Made by a program: the position numbers and the translations under genes. A stretch of 5,529 nucleotides of DNA, taken from an uncultured bacterium. Lineage in GTDB: Bacteria > Eisenbacteria > RBG-16-71-46 > CAIMUX01. Location of the stretch: assembly GCA_946886185.1 (NCBI GenBank), contig CAMPIC010000234.1:1-5529 (forward strand). The letters are read 5' to 3'. The notes beneath the pieces were generated by a model. That model worked only from the letters and a program-made list of their open reading frames with translations, ran no database searches and had not been told where the DNA came from. Shown in pieces: positions 1-5,529 of the stretch. How positions within the stretch are numbered: position 1 is the first letter of the stretch; every line of letters begins with the position of its first letter.

Positions 1-2190
1 GCTGTAGCCTGGCGCGGCGACCGCGATGTCGCTGAATCCATCTCCATTCAGATCGCCCACGCCCGCTATGGACTGGCCGAAGAATTCGTTCTCCTGACTC
101 CCCTCCAGTACCCAAGCGGGGGAGTCGCCGAGGCCGGATGCGGAACCGAGATACAGATAGGCCGCACCCTGATAGGTGAGCGCGTTGCTGTGAATCGGCG
201 CACCGACGAGGACGTCGGCGTAACCGTCGCCGTTGACGTCCCCGGCTCCGTCCAAGGCGTACGCGAACCAGGCGGACTCCGATTGCCCGAACGCGCTCCA
301 ATCCGGAGAGTCCGAGATTCCGTCGGGAGAGCCGTGATAGAGATAGCCGACTCCTCCGTCGGGAAAGTTCGCATCGTGGAGCGGAGCACCGACCAGGAGA
401 TCGTCGTATCCATCGCCGTTCACGTCCCCCGCACCGGCGGCATCGACAGCGAAGTACTCTTCGGTCTGTGTGCCGGACAATTCCGTCGCAATCTCGACAA
501 TGTCCCCTCCGCTTTCCGTTCCGTGAAAGACTTGGAGCATGCCTTCGTCGACGAAATCGCCGTCGAAGAGGAACGCGCCCGCGACCACGTCGCTCAAACC
601 GTCGCCGTTCAGATCACCGGCGTGGGCCACGCTGTGACCGAGCCGGGCGTCATCCTGTGTGACCGTGCGCGTGACGAGAGGGTCATGACTCAGTCCAGCG
701 GGATTGCCGTAGTACGCGAACGCCGTCCCCTCCTGAAACTCACCGAGGTCGCACTTGGGAGCACCGACGATGACGTCGCTGTACCCATCCGCGTTCACGT
801 CGCCCGCGCCCGAGAGCGAGTACCCCAACCAGCCCGGACTGTCGGTTCCATCGACCGCCCAGACGGCGGTCGTGTTCAAACCGTCCAGACTGCCGAGATA
901 GAGATAGGCGCGCCCCTGATCGTTCAAGCTGCCTGAGAAGTGCGAGGCGCCGACGTGGACATCGGCGTACCCGTCCGCATTGACATCGCCCGCCGTGCGC
1001 ACGTCCGAGCCGAAGTAGGTTTCGATGGGAAGGAACGCAGGCGCGAAGGGAACACCGAAGCTGGGTCCGTCGGCGCCTCCGTAGTAAATCCAGGCGCGCC
1101 CCGGATCGAGGCTGCCGTAGAGGCGTGCGCCGATGATCAGGTCTCCATAGCCGTCGCCGTCGACGTCCCCTGCCCCCGCCACGCCGCTTCCGAAGGCGGA
1201 GGACGGGGCACCGTCGGCCGTCCAGTCGGGAGAGCCCGACAGGCCGGACGCGGATCCGAAAAAGAGGTAGGCGCGCCCTCCGGATCCATAAGAGGGTGCG
1301 CCGACGATCACATCGTCGTAGCCGTCCGCGTTGACGTCTCCCGCCGGGGCGATGTCCCAGCCGAAAGCGCCGTGAGAAGGGGAATAGGTCCAGTCCCAGG
1401 AGGTCGACAGGCCGGAAGGTGAGCCGAGATAGCATCGGACGACGCCACCGTCGTGCCAGTGCGTGCCGACGAGCACGTCGTCGTAGCCGTCCGCATTGAC
1501 GTCCCCCGCGCTGGCGACCACCGATCCGTAGTGCATCTCCGGGATGTTGCCTTCGACGTGCCAGTTGGGTGATGCGCTGGGGCCGGAGCTAGAGCCGTGA
1601 TAGACGAAGGCCCCACCTTCCAAAAACTCGCCGTTTTCATAACCCCAGCCGCCGACAATGACGTCATGAAATCCGTCGCCGTTCACATCTCCCGCCGCCG
1701 AGGCGTGATTAGCGAACTGGCGTCCGGGAATCGTTCCCTGGCCGAGCCAGCAGTGACTCGTGTTCAGCCCATCGGGGCCGCCGCAATAGACGAATGCGCC
1801 GCCGAGGTCCCCGAGGTATCCCGGACAAGCGACGATGACGTCGCTGTATCCATCGACGTTAACGTCGCCCGCGGTGCTTACTTCATACGCAAAGTTGTCG
1901 AAGCCGTCGCCGTCCGCGACGCTCCAATCGGGCGACGACGGCAGGGGAGCGGGAAGTGCGGCACTTGCAAAGACGAATGCAGCAGCGGCCGAGGCGAGCC
2001 GTACCGAGTGCCGAATCCAGGTCGAAGTGCGTGCGGGCGCGGAATGAAGGGGTCGCCATCCGAGCATCGCGCGCACGCTTCGGATCGTTTTACGTGCTCT
2101 GGCCAGGCGTGTGAGCGCTCGGTGCCCAAGGCCTCGTGCCGGGGTCGAATCGTATGGCGAGCGATAGGATGCTGCTACGTGGCGGTGCAT
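1..2190 (-). CDS. Secreted FG-GAP (integrin alpha-type) repeat protein, C-terminus beyond the window
   Basis: The frame is open from the ATG at 2190 to the left edge (730 codons, no stop), so the C-terminus is missing. Eleven motifs of the form D-[VL]-[ND]-x-D-G-[YFL]-x-D recur every 55-63 residues, each followed by [VI]-G-[AG]-type strands and a G-x-[AG]-[YF]-[LV]-[YF]-x-G turn and often a 'D-S-P-D-W' linker. This is the FG-GAP unit of integrin-alpha-like beta-propellers; the Asp/Asn loop is expected to bind calcium. The start is set by GGAGGT six bases before the ATG. Residues 1-64 are Arg/His/Pro-rich, then residues 65-79 form a hydrophobic Ala/Phe/Val segment with a likely signal-peptidase site near A-S-A (75-77), so export is expected. 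A downstream ATG at 2067 would give a more usual presequence but has no Shine-Dalgarno site. Members of this family act outside the cell in adhesion or binding; the ligand here is unknown. No catalytic domain is visible in the part present. Confidence 0.9.
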   Translation of the reverse strand, partial: MHRHVAASYRSPYDSTPARGLGHRALTRLARARKTIRSVRAMLGWRPLHSAPARTSTWIRHSVRLASAAAAFVFASAALPAPLPSSPDWSVADGDGFDNFAYEVSTAGDVNVDGYSDVIVACPGYLGDLGGAFVYCGGPDGLNTSHCWLGQGTIPGRQFANHASAAGDVNGDGFHDVIVGGWGYENGEFLEGGAFVYHGSSSGPSASPNWHVEGNIPEMHYGSVVASAGDVNADGYDDVLVGTHWHDGGVVRCYLGSPSGLSTSWDWTYSPSHGAFGWDIAPAGDVNADGYDDVIVGAPSYGSGGRAYLFFGSASGLSGSPDWTADGAPSSAFGSGVAGAGDVDGDGYGDLIIGARLYGSLDPGRAWIYYGGADGPSFGVPFAPAFLPIETYFGSDVRTAGDVNADGYADVHVGASHFSGSLNDQGRAYLYLGSLDGLNTTAVWAVDGTDSPGWLGYSLSGAGDVNADGYSDVIVGAPKCDLGEFQEGTAFAYYGNPAGLSHDPLVTRTVTQDDARLGHSVAHAGDLNGDGLSDVVAGAFLFDGDFVDEGMLQVFHGTESGGDIVEIATELSGTQTEEYFAVDAAGAGDVNGDGYDDLLVGAPLHDANFPDGGVGYLYHGSPDGISDSPDWSAFGQSESAWFAYALDGAGDVNGDGYADVLVGAPIHSNALTYQGAAYLYLGSASGLGDSPAWVLEGSQENEFFGQSIAGVGDLNGDGFSDIAVAAPGYS
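28..1866 (-). repeat. Eleven tandem FG-GAP calcium-loop repeat units
   Basis: The nine-residue calcium loops are encoded at 1840-1866, 1663-1689, 1477-1503, 1312-1338, 1141-1167, 961-987, 775-801, 589-615, 400-426, 214-240 and 28-54. Start-to-start spacing is 177, 186, 165, 171, 180, 186, 186, 189, 186 and 186 bases, always a multiple of three. The last five intervals are nearly constant. A weaker loop (D-G-D-G-F-D-N) precedes the first full unit near 1900. Integrin-type propellers usually use seven blades, so eleven or more units imply more than one propeller or an open array. Confidence 0.88.
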
Positions 2191-2196
2191 GGGCTG

Positions 2197-2202
2197 ACCT
2201 CC
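2197..2202 (-). promoter_or_regulatory. Strong Shine-Dalgarno site of the FG-GAP gene
   Basis: The minus strand reads GGAGGT followed by six bases (CAGCCC) and then ATG at 2190-2188. This near-perfect site decides the start codon over the internal ATG at 2067, where the preceding bases are not purine-rich. It also contrasts with the two ATPase genes, which have no such site. Confidence 0.8.
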
Positions 2203-2271
2203 GGCGTCGGGAATCCATGGATGACTTCTGTAGTCCCAACGGCGGAGATCCCCAAAAGCGAACGTCGAAAC

Positions 2272-2604
2272 TTACATGCGTGCACACTCCACGGACGGTC
2301 GCACTGGCCAGTGCCCTAGCCCGGGGTCCTCGGATTGTATCTGGCCCCGGCCACGACAGGAGACCGACTGCCTGGGGTCGGCCGTGAACTGGTTCCCCGA
2401 GGTCTCGATCCGCCCGCTGCAAGTGAACCCGGAGAACAGACCGGTGAGGGGGTCGAGGGTAAGGTTCGAAGAGGCATGGACGAGGGATGTGGCGTCGCAG
2501 GTCGACCCTTTGACATCGCCGGCGGTCGTGCGCGTCCACGACCGGGTTATTGTCGCCGAAGCCCGCCAACTCTGCCTGAAACGAAGCGTGGAACCCGGAA
2601 GGAA
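2272..2604 (-). pseudogene. Possible decayed coding remnant, product unrecognised
   Basis: On the minus strand one frame is open from just after a TGA at 2607-2605 to a TAA at 2274-2272. It has no usable ATG or GTG start. Its middle part (about 2400-2550) reads like a real protein, with codons mostly ending in G or C and segments such as T-A-G-D-V-K-G-S-T-C-D, L-D-P-L-T-G-L-F-S-G and S-G-R-I-E-T-S-G-N-Q-F. Just upstream a different frame looks more protein-like (G-F-H-A-S-F-Q-A-E-L-A-G-F-G-D), which would fit a frameshift near 2550. The family is not recognised. It could be the end of a broken gene displaced when the ATPase pair arrived, or simply chance in GC-rich DNA. Confidence 0.25.
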
Positions 2605-2709
2605 TCACGCCCACAAGACCGACGGCGACGGCTTCATTCGCGAGGGTGTCGAAGTCATCGTCGCCCGAGGCGATACCATGCCGACCCTGCATTGCGCAAT
2701 CGCCGGGCG

Positions 2710-3852
2710 TTACCTTGACGCGAGTCCATTCGACCACAGCTCGTCCAGGAACTCCACGACCGGGATGACTTCCACATCCCCGTCCCAGCGACGCCTGGGT
2801 TCTGTGCACACGACGATGCGCCGCTCGAGCGGTAGCTCCTCGGCCAGTGCGCGCAGTCCCCGGAAGTCGTTTCCTGTCACGCGCGACTTGCCTTTGACCT
2901 CCACGGCGATGCGATCTCCGATTACGAAGTCGACCTCGATCTGCGATCGGCTTCGCCAGTATGTCAATGGAGTGTCCACACGCCGGTAGTCGATCCACGC
3001 TCTGAGCTCGAGGAAGATCAGGTGTTCGAGCGCTCGACCGTGCCCCTCGGAGCCCGCTGTTACGGGGCCGCGCTTGAGCAACGTGTTGGCTACACCCACG
3101 TCGAAGAAGAAGAACTTGGATGTCGCGACCGGCTTCCGCTTCAGGGTCTTCTGGTACGCCGGAAGCGAATACCCGATGAGCGTGTCTTCCAGCACCTGAA
3201 AGAATTCCCGAACCGTTCTCGAAGGAACGCCGGCGTCACTGCCCACCTTGGTGTAGTTCAGCTGCTCCCCGTTGCAGAGCCCCGCGACTGAGAGAAAGCG
3301 GGAAAAGTTCTCGATGGACCGTGTGAGGCCTTCGGCGCGGATCTCTTCCTGAAGATAGGTTCCCACGTACGCCTTGAGGTCCTCCTGCGGGGCCGGCGAA
3401 TCGAGGACCGAAGGGAGGCTTCCACGATTGAGACGATCCTCGAGTCGAGACGCACCGATCTCGGCATGCACCAGCGGATGGAGCCGCGCCATCCATGCGC
3501 GGCCAGCGAGGAGGTTGGCTCCACCACGTTTCAACTTGCGCGCACTGCTTCCGGTGAGGATGAAGCGAAGGTCCTTATTCCGCTCGATCATCAGGTGGAC
3601 CTCGTCGAGCAGGTCGGGGAGCTTCTGCACCTCGTCCACGATCACGAGCCGCGTTCCCGGAGGGATGGTCTGGCGCATGTACTCCGGCCGCGCGCTCAAT
3701 TCCCGGAACGTGTCTGCCTCGAGCAAGTCGAAGAAAACGGCATCGGGAAAGGAGCGCCGCACGAGCGTGCTCTTGCCCGTCTGGCGGGCGCCGAACAAAA
3801 AGAGGGAGCGATGCCGGACAAGCTCGGAAAGCTGAATGACGCGCGGATACAT
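2710..3852 (-). CDS. AAA_14-DUF4143 family ATPase (left member of divergent pair)
   Basis: The 380-residue protein matches the AAA_14 plus DUF4143 architecture in length and layout. Walker A is G-A-R-Q-T-G-K-S-T at residues 21-29, Walker B L-V-I-V-D-E at 69-74, and a sensor-1-like L-T-G-S-S-A-R at 99-105. A helix-turn-helix-like stretch (V-G-S-D-A-G-V-P-S-R-T-V-R) lies in the middle, followed by the family's V-L-E-D-T-L-I segment and a D-V-G-V motif. Near the C-terminus E306-x-D308 and E318-x-K320 resemble a PD-(D/E)XK nuclease core, a fold linked to DUF4143. It is presumably a cytoplasmic ATPase; its target is unknown. The ATG at 3852 was chosen because it aligns with the start of the neighbour (M-Y-P-R...Q-L against M-F-K-R...Q-L) and lies right after a good promoter; the frame stays open to 3987 but that extension would contain the promoter. 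There is no Shine-Dalgarno site. By eye, identity to the divergent neighbour is about 40-45 % over the C-terminal half. Confidence 0.93.
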   Translation of the reverse strand: MYPRVIQLSELVRHRSLFLFGARQTGKSTLVRRSFPDAVFFDLLEADTFRELSARPEYMRQTIPPGTRLVIVDEVQKLPDLLDEVHLMIERNKDLRFILTGSSARKLKRGGANLLAGRAWMARLHPLVHAEIGASRLEDRLNRGSLPSVLDSPAPQEDLKAYVGTYLQEEIRAEGLTRSIENFSRFLSVAGLCNGEQLNYTKVGSDAGVPSRTVREFFQVLEDTLIGYSLPAYQKTLKRKPVATSKFFFFDVGVANTLLKRGPVTAGSEGHGRALEHLIFLELRAWIDYRRVDTPLTYWRSRSQIEVDFVIGDRIAVEVKGKSRVTGNDFRGLRALAEELPLERRIVVCTEPRRRWDGDVEVIPVVEFLDELWSNGLASR

Positions 3853-3859
3853 GGTGCGG

Positions 3860-3888
3860 AGTATACGTCCGGTCCGCCAGATCGGCAA
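3860..3888 (-). promoter_or_regulatory. Sigma70-type promoter of the left ATPase gene, probably leaderless
   Basis: The minus strand reads TTGCCG (3888-3883), 17 bases, then TATACT (3865-3860): four of six and five of six matches to the -35 and -10 consensus at ideal spacing. Counting from the -10 box puts the transcript start at about 3853-3852, on or beside the A of the ATG. This explains the lack of a Shine-Dalgarno site. A weaker alternative (TTGCCG at 3919-3914, 17 bases, CAGAAT at 3896-3891) lies 31 bases upstream in the distal repeat copy. Confidence 0.6.
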
Positions 3889-3928
3889 CCATTCTGCCAG
3901 TTTGCATGTAATTCGGCAACTATTCTGC
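3882..3928. repeat. Pair of 16-bp direct repeats, 31-bp period, likely operator
   Basis: The copies are tcggcaaccattctgc at 3882-3897 and tcggcaactattctgc at 3913-3928, with one mismatch (15 of 16). The 31-bp period is close to three DNA turns, so both copies face the same side of the helix. The proximal copy contains the -35 box of the left ATPase gene. Between them lies an imperfect palindrome, TTGCATGTAA (3902-3911). The positions suggest binding sites for a regulator that covers the promoter; the regulator is not identified. Confidence 0.6.
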
Positions 3929-4017
3929 GGATTCAGTGGACCCCTGCGGGTTGCTAAAGGCTGAGTTCCGCATGGGAGAAAGGGCAACCGATGGGATGCA
4001 GATCGGCGTTATGACTT

Positions 4018-4037
4018 CAGTTTATCATGATAAACTG
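4018..4037. promoter_or_regulatory. Perfect 20-bp palindrome before the right ATPase gene
   Basis: The sequence cagtttatcatgataaactg equals its own reverse complement over all 20 bases and is AT-rich in an otherwise GC-rich area. It ends six bases before the ATG at 4044. It overlaps a possible extended -10 element (TG-A-TAAACT, 4028-4036), which would place a transcript start at about 4043-4044. It could be an operator for a dimeric repressor or a cruciform or RNA hairpin near the start codon. Its function is inferred from position only. Confidence 0.6.
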
Positions 4038-4043
4038 CACTGG

Positions 4044-5198
4044 ATGTTCAAACGATCCTTGCAGCTTCCCCCTCACGGTACGGAGACCTTCTTTCTCTGG
4101 GGACCCCGACAAACGGGGAAAAGCACGCTCCTGCGTGAGAGGTATCCCGACGCGCACTGGCTGGATCTGCTCAAGGCGAACGAGTTCCGGCGCTACCTCG
4201 GCCAGCCGGAACTGTTGCGCCAGGAGCTGACCGGCGGACAAGGCCCGGCCGCACGGCAAGTGGTCATCGACGAAGTTCAAAAGGTCCCCTCGCTGCTCGA
4301 TGAGGTGCATTGGCTCATGGAGAATGCAGGGGTCCAATTCGCCTTGTGCGGGTCCAGCGCAAGGAAGGTCAAGAGAGGTGCGGCCAATCTCCTGGGTGGG
4401 CGAGCGGTCCGCTATGAGCTGCATGGACTCACAGCGCTCGAGCTCGGCAGCGAGTTCGACCTGGACCGAGTCGTGAATCACGGCTACCTCCCGAGGTTCT
4501 ATGAATCCGACAAGCCACGCCGTCTGCTCGATGCGTACGTCGGAGACTATCTGCGGGAGGAAATCGCAGCGGAAGGACTGGTCCGCAACCTACCCGTCTT
4601 CTCCGAGTTCCTGAACGCCGCAGCGCTCGGGGATGGTGAGCTCGTGAACTTCTCGAACATCGCACGCGAGTGCGGCGTCTCCAGCCATACTGTCCGTAGC
4701 TACTATGAAATTCTCGAAGACACTCTCCTGGCGCGATGGTTGCCCGCATACCGGAAGCGCCCCAAACGTCGCGTGATCGGCGCACCCAAGTTCTATTTCT
4801 CCGATGTCGGGGTGGTCAATCGCCTTGCCCGACGCGGTCTCCTCGAGCGAGGTTCCGAGCTCTACGGCAAGGCGTTCGAGAACTGGGTCCATCACGAGCT
4901 CGTTGCGCGCAACTCCTACGCGGATGCTGACGCGGTGCTCTCCTATTGGCGGCTCGCGAGTGGGATCGAGGTGGACTTCATCGTGAATGACATGCAAGTC
5001 GCGATCGAGGCCAAGGCGAACCCGAACATCACCAACGATCACATGAAGGGGCTGCGGCAGCTTCGCATCGATCATGACGATGTCGGCCGCCGCATCGTCG
5101 TCAGTCTCGACCCTCGGCCTCGGCGCACCGAAGACGGAATCGAGATTCTTCCGGTGGCGACGTTCGTTCGGGAGCTATGGGAGGGATCGATTTTCTGA
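4044..5198 (+). CDS. AAA_14-DUF4143 family ATPase (right member of divergent pair)
   Basis: The 384-residue protein is a full-length homologue of the left ATPase. Walker A is G-P-R-Q-T-G-K-S-T at 20-28, Walker B V-V-I-D-E at 73-77, and C-G-S-S-A-R-K at 102-108 fits sensor 1. Residues 203-218 (F-S-N-I-A-R-E-C-G-V-S-S-H-T-V-R) look like a helix-turn-helix, followed by I-L-E-D-T-L-L and F-S-D-V-G-V-V-N. The C-terminal part has E279 and E285, E309-x-D311 and E322-x-K324, resembling a PD-(D/E)XK nuclease core. The role is unknown; the fold suggests ATP-driven action on nucleic acid. In-frame ATGs exist at 3936, 3972, 3996 and 4011, but 4044 aligns with the start of the paralogue and keeps the palindrome outside the gene. 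No Shine-Dalgarno site precedes 4044. The start codons of the two ATPase genes are 191 bases apart, so they probably share control. Confidence 0.93.
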   Translation: MFKRSLQLPPHGTETFFLWGPRQTGKSTLLRERYPDAHWLDLLKANEFRRYLGQPELLRQELTGGQGPAARQVVIDEVQKVPSLLDEVHWLMENAGVQFALCGSSARKVKRGAANLLGGRAVRYELHGLTALELGSEFDLDRVVNHGYLPRFYESDKPRRLLDAYVGDYLREEIAAEGLVRNLPVFSEFLNAAALGDGELVNFSNIARECGVSSHTVRSYYEILEDTLLARWLPAYRKRPKRRVIGAPKFYFSDVGVVNRLARRGLLERGSELYGKAFENWVHHELVARNSYADADAVLSYWRLASGIEVDFIVNDMQVAIEAKANPNITNDHMKGLRQLRIDHDDVGRRIVVSLDPRPRRTEDGIEILPVATFVRELWEGSIF

Positions 5199-5201
5199 CC
5201 G

Positions 5202-5232
5202 GCCGCGGGTGTTCTTTCATGGTATCCGCGGC
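5202..5232. terminator. Possible hairpin after the right ATPase gene
   Basis: GCCGCGG at 5202-5208 can pair with CCGCGGC at 5226-5232. Three further pairs, two of them G-U, extend the stem to ten and leave an 11-base loop. It begins four bases after the stop codon and lies between convergent reading frames. No T-tract follows on either strand, so it is not a classic intrinsic terminator; it may be chance in GC-rich DNA. Confidence 0.25.
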
Positions 5233-5292
5233 GCCATCGGTCGTCCGTCTGGTCCTCCGGCATCGCCCGCGAATCACGAGCTCAGGAAACCG

Positions 5293-5529
5293 TCAGACGG
5301 AGTCGCGCAGAGGAGCTTCGCCACCTCTTGGGCCATAGAAGAAACCCCAGATGGTGAAGTCGGAGGAGAACTGCTCGAAACGGTGTTCCTGTGCGCATAG
5401 GAAACTGTAGCTCAGAAACGGGGCTCCCGTTGCGGTAGTGCTGGTCGTGAGGAGCGTGCGCGCGGAGTGCGGTAGAGTCCGAGACCCGGGGTTGTGCCGC
5501 GCGATTGGTGACCGGCCGTTTTTGAGAGC
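5293..5529 (-). CDS. C-terminal part of an unrecognised protein, N-terminus beyond the window
   Basis: A minus-strand frame enters from the right edge and is open for 78 codons to a TGA at 5295-5293. The last 45 residues look protein-like, with a mixed and aromatic-rich composition (segments G-A-P-F-L-S-Y-S-F-L and F-S-S-D-F-T-I-W-G-F-F-Y-G-P-R-G-G). The first 30 residues are Arg/Thr/Ser-rich and less convincing. No family is recognised and no start codon is visible. It would be convergent with the right ATPase gene, leaving 94 bases between the stops. The exactly opposed plus-strand codon frame is also open up to 5400, so the strand assignment is uncertain and it may be a remnant. Confidence 0.35.
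   Translation of the reverse strand, partial: ALKNGRSPIARHNPGSRTLPHSARTLLTTSTTATGAPFLSYSFLCAQEHRFEQFSSDFTIWGFFYGPRGGEAPLRDSV

Larger units (their letters stand above)
2191..2709. other. Intergenic stretch without an intact gene
   Basis: About 520 bases separate the start of the FG-GAP gene from the stop of the left ATPase gene, both on the minus strand. Apart from the ribosome binding site at the left end and the possible gene remnant described separately, no convincing gene was found. The promoter of the FG-GAP gene should lie near 2205-2300, but no clear -35/-10 pair was seen. No hairpin with a T-tract was found after the ATPase stop. Confidence 0.5.

Noticed and set aside
740..1667. Minus-strand open frames at 740-1435 and 1308-1667
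   Set aside because: They overlap the FG-GAP gene in another frame and give Arg-rich or Thr/Ser-rich low-complexity translations typical of shadow frames in GC-rich DNA.
28..1866. Regular spacing resembling a CRISPR array
   Set aside because: The conserved blocks are codon-phased calcium loops inside one continuous reading frame, with intervals of about 180 bases rather than short spacers.
190..2319. Long plus-strand open frames (190-936, 940-1422, 1597-2319)
   Set aside because: They are antisense to the FG-GAP repeats; their repeated V-x-V-x-V-D-V pattern is the reverse of the calcium-loop codons, and they have no recognisable family or ribosome binding site.
2691..2700. Palindrome attgcgcaat downstream of the left ATPase stop
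   Set aside because: It is only ten bases, has no loop or T-tract, and can arise by chance.
2090..2998. 302-codon minus-strand open frame
   Set aside because: It overlaps the end of the left ATPase gene and the start of the FG-GAP gene in another frame, with Arg-rich translation at both ends. Only its middle part (about 2550-2700) is at all protein-like, noted with the possible remnant.
3853..3987. Upstream ATG at 3987 for the left ATPase
   Set aside because: The extra 45 residues would span the promoter and both direct repeats and have no counterpart in the paralogue.
3936..4043. Upstream ATGs for the right ATPase
   Set aside because: None has a properly spaced Shine-Dalgarno site, and the extension would translate through the palindrome. 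Alignment with the left ATPase begins at 4044.
5074..5400. Plus-strand open frame across the end of the right ATPase gene
   Set aside because: Its first part lies inside the ATPase gene in another frame, and there is no ribosome binding site. The opposite strand gives a more plausible protein end.
5196..5518. Direct repeat tgaccggccg at 5196-5205 and 5509-5518 as possible element ends
   Set aside because: Ten GC-rich bases are too short, the flanks do not match, and no integrase or transposase is present.

Overview
This is a GC-rich bacterial window carrying one partial gene for a secreted repeat protein, a head-to-head pair of related AAA-family ATPase genes, and a small partial reading frame at the right edge. 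No rRNA, tRNA, CRISPR array or transposase was seen. The host cannot be named from the sequence. High GC at third codon positions and a large exported FG-GAP protein would fit a free-living, probably Gram-negative, environmental lineage such as a myxobacterium-like, Gemmatimonadota-like or 'Eisenbacteria'-like genome; that is inference only.

Region 1 (1-2190, minus strand) is the first 730 codons of an exported FG-GAP/integrin-alpha-type beta-propeller protein. It has a strong Shine-Dalgarno site, a long N-terminal extension, a hydrophobic alanine-rich signal segment, and eleven calcium-loop repeats spaced 55-63 residues apart. It runs off the left edge. Region 2 (2191-2709) has no intact gene. 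Besides the ribosome binding site it holds a protein-like minus-strand stretch without a start codon, possibly a decayed gene end.

Region 3 (2710-5198) is the most interesting part. Two homologous AAA_14-DUF4143 proteins (380 and 384 residues) are transcribed away from each other. Both keep Walker A, Walker B and sensor-1 motifs, a helix-turn-helix-like middle, and a C-terminal E-x-D...E-x-K signature like that of PD-(D/E)XK nucleases. The 191 bp between their start codons hold a good sigma70-type promoter whose expected start point falls on or next to the ATG of the left gene (a leaderless mRNA), a 16-bp direct repeat with a 31-bp period whose proximal copy overlaps the -35 element, and a perfect 20-bp palindrome just before the right gene. 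Neither gene has a Shine-Dalgarno site, unlike the FG-GAP gene. The arrangement looks like a compact, regulated divergent module. Its biological role is unknown.

Region 4 (5199-5529) holds a possible hairpin right after the right-hand ATPase gene and the putative C-terminal end of an unrecognised minus-strand protein.
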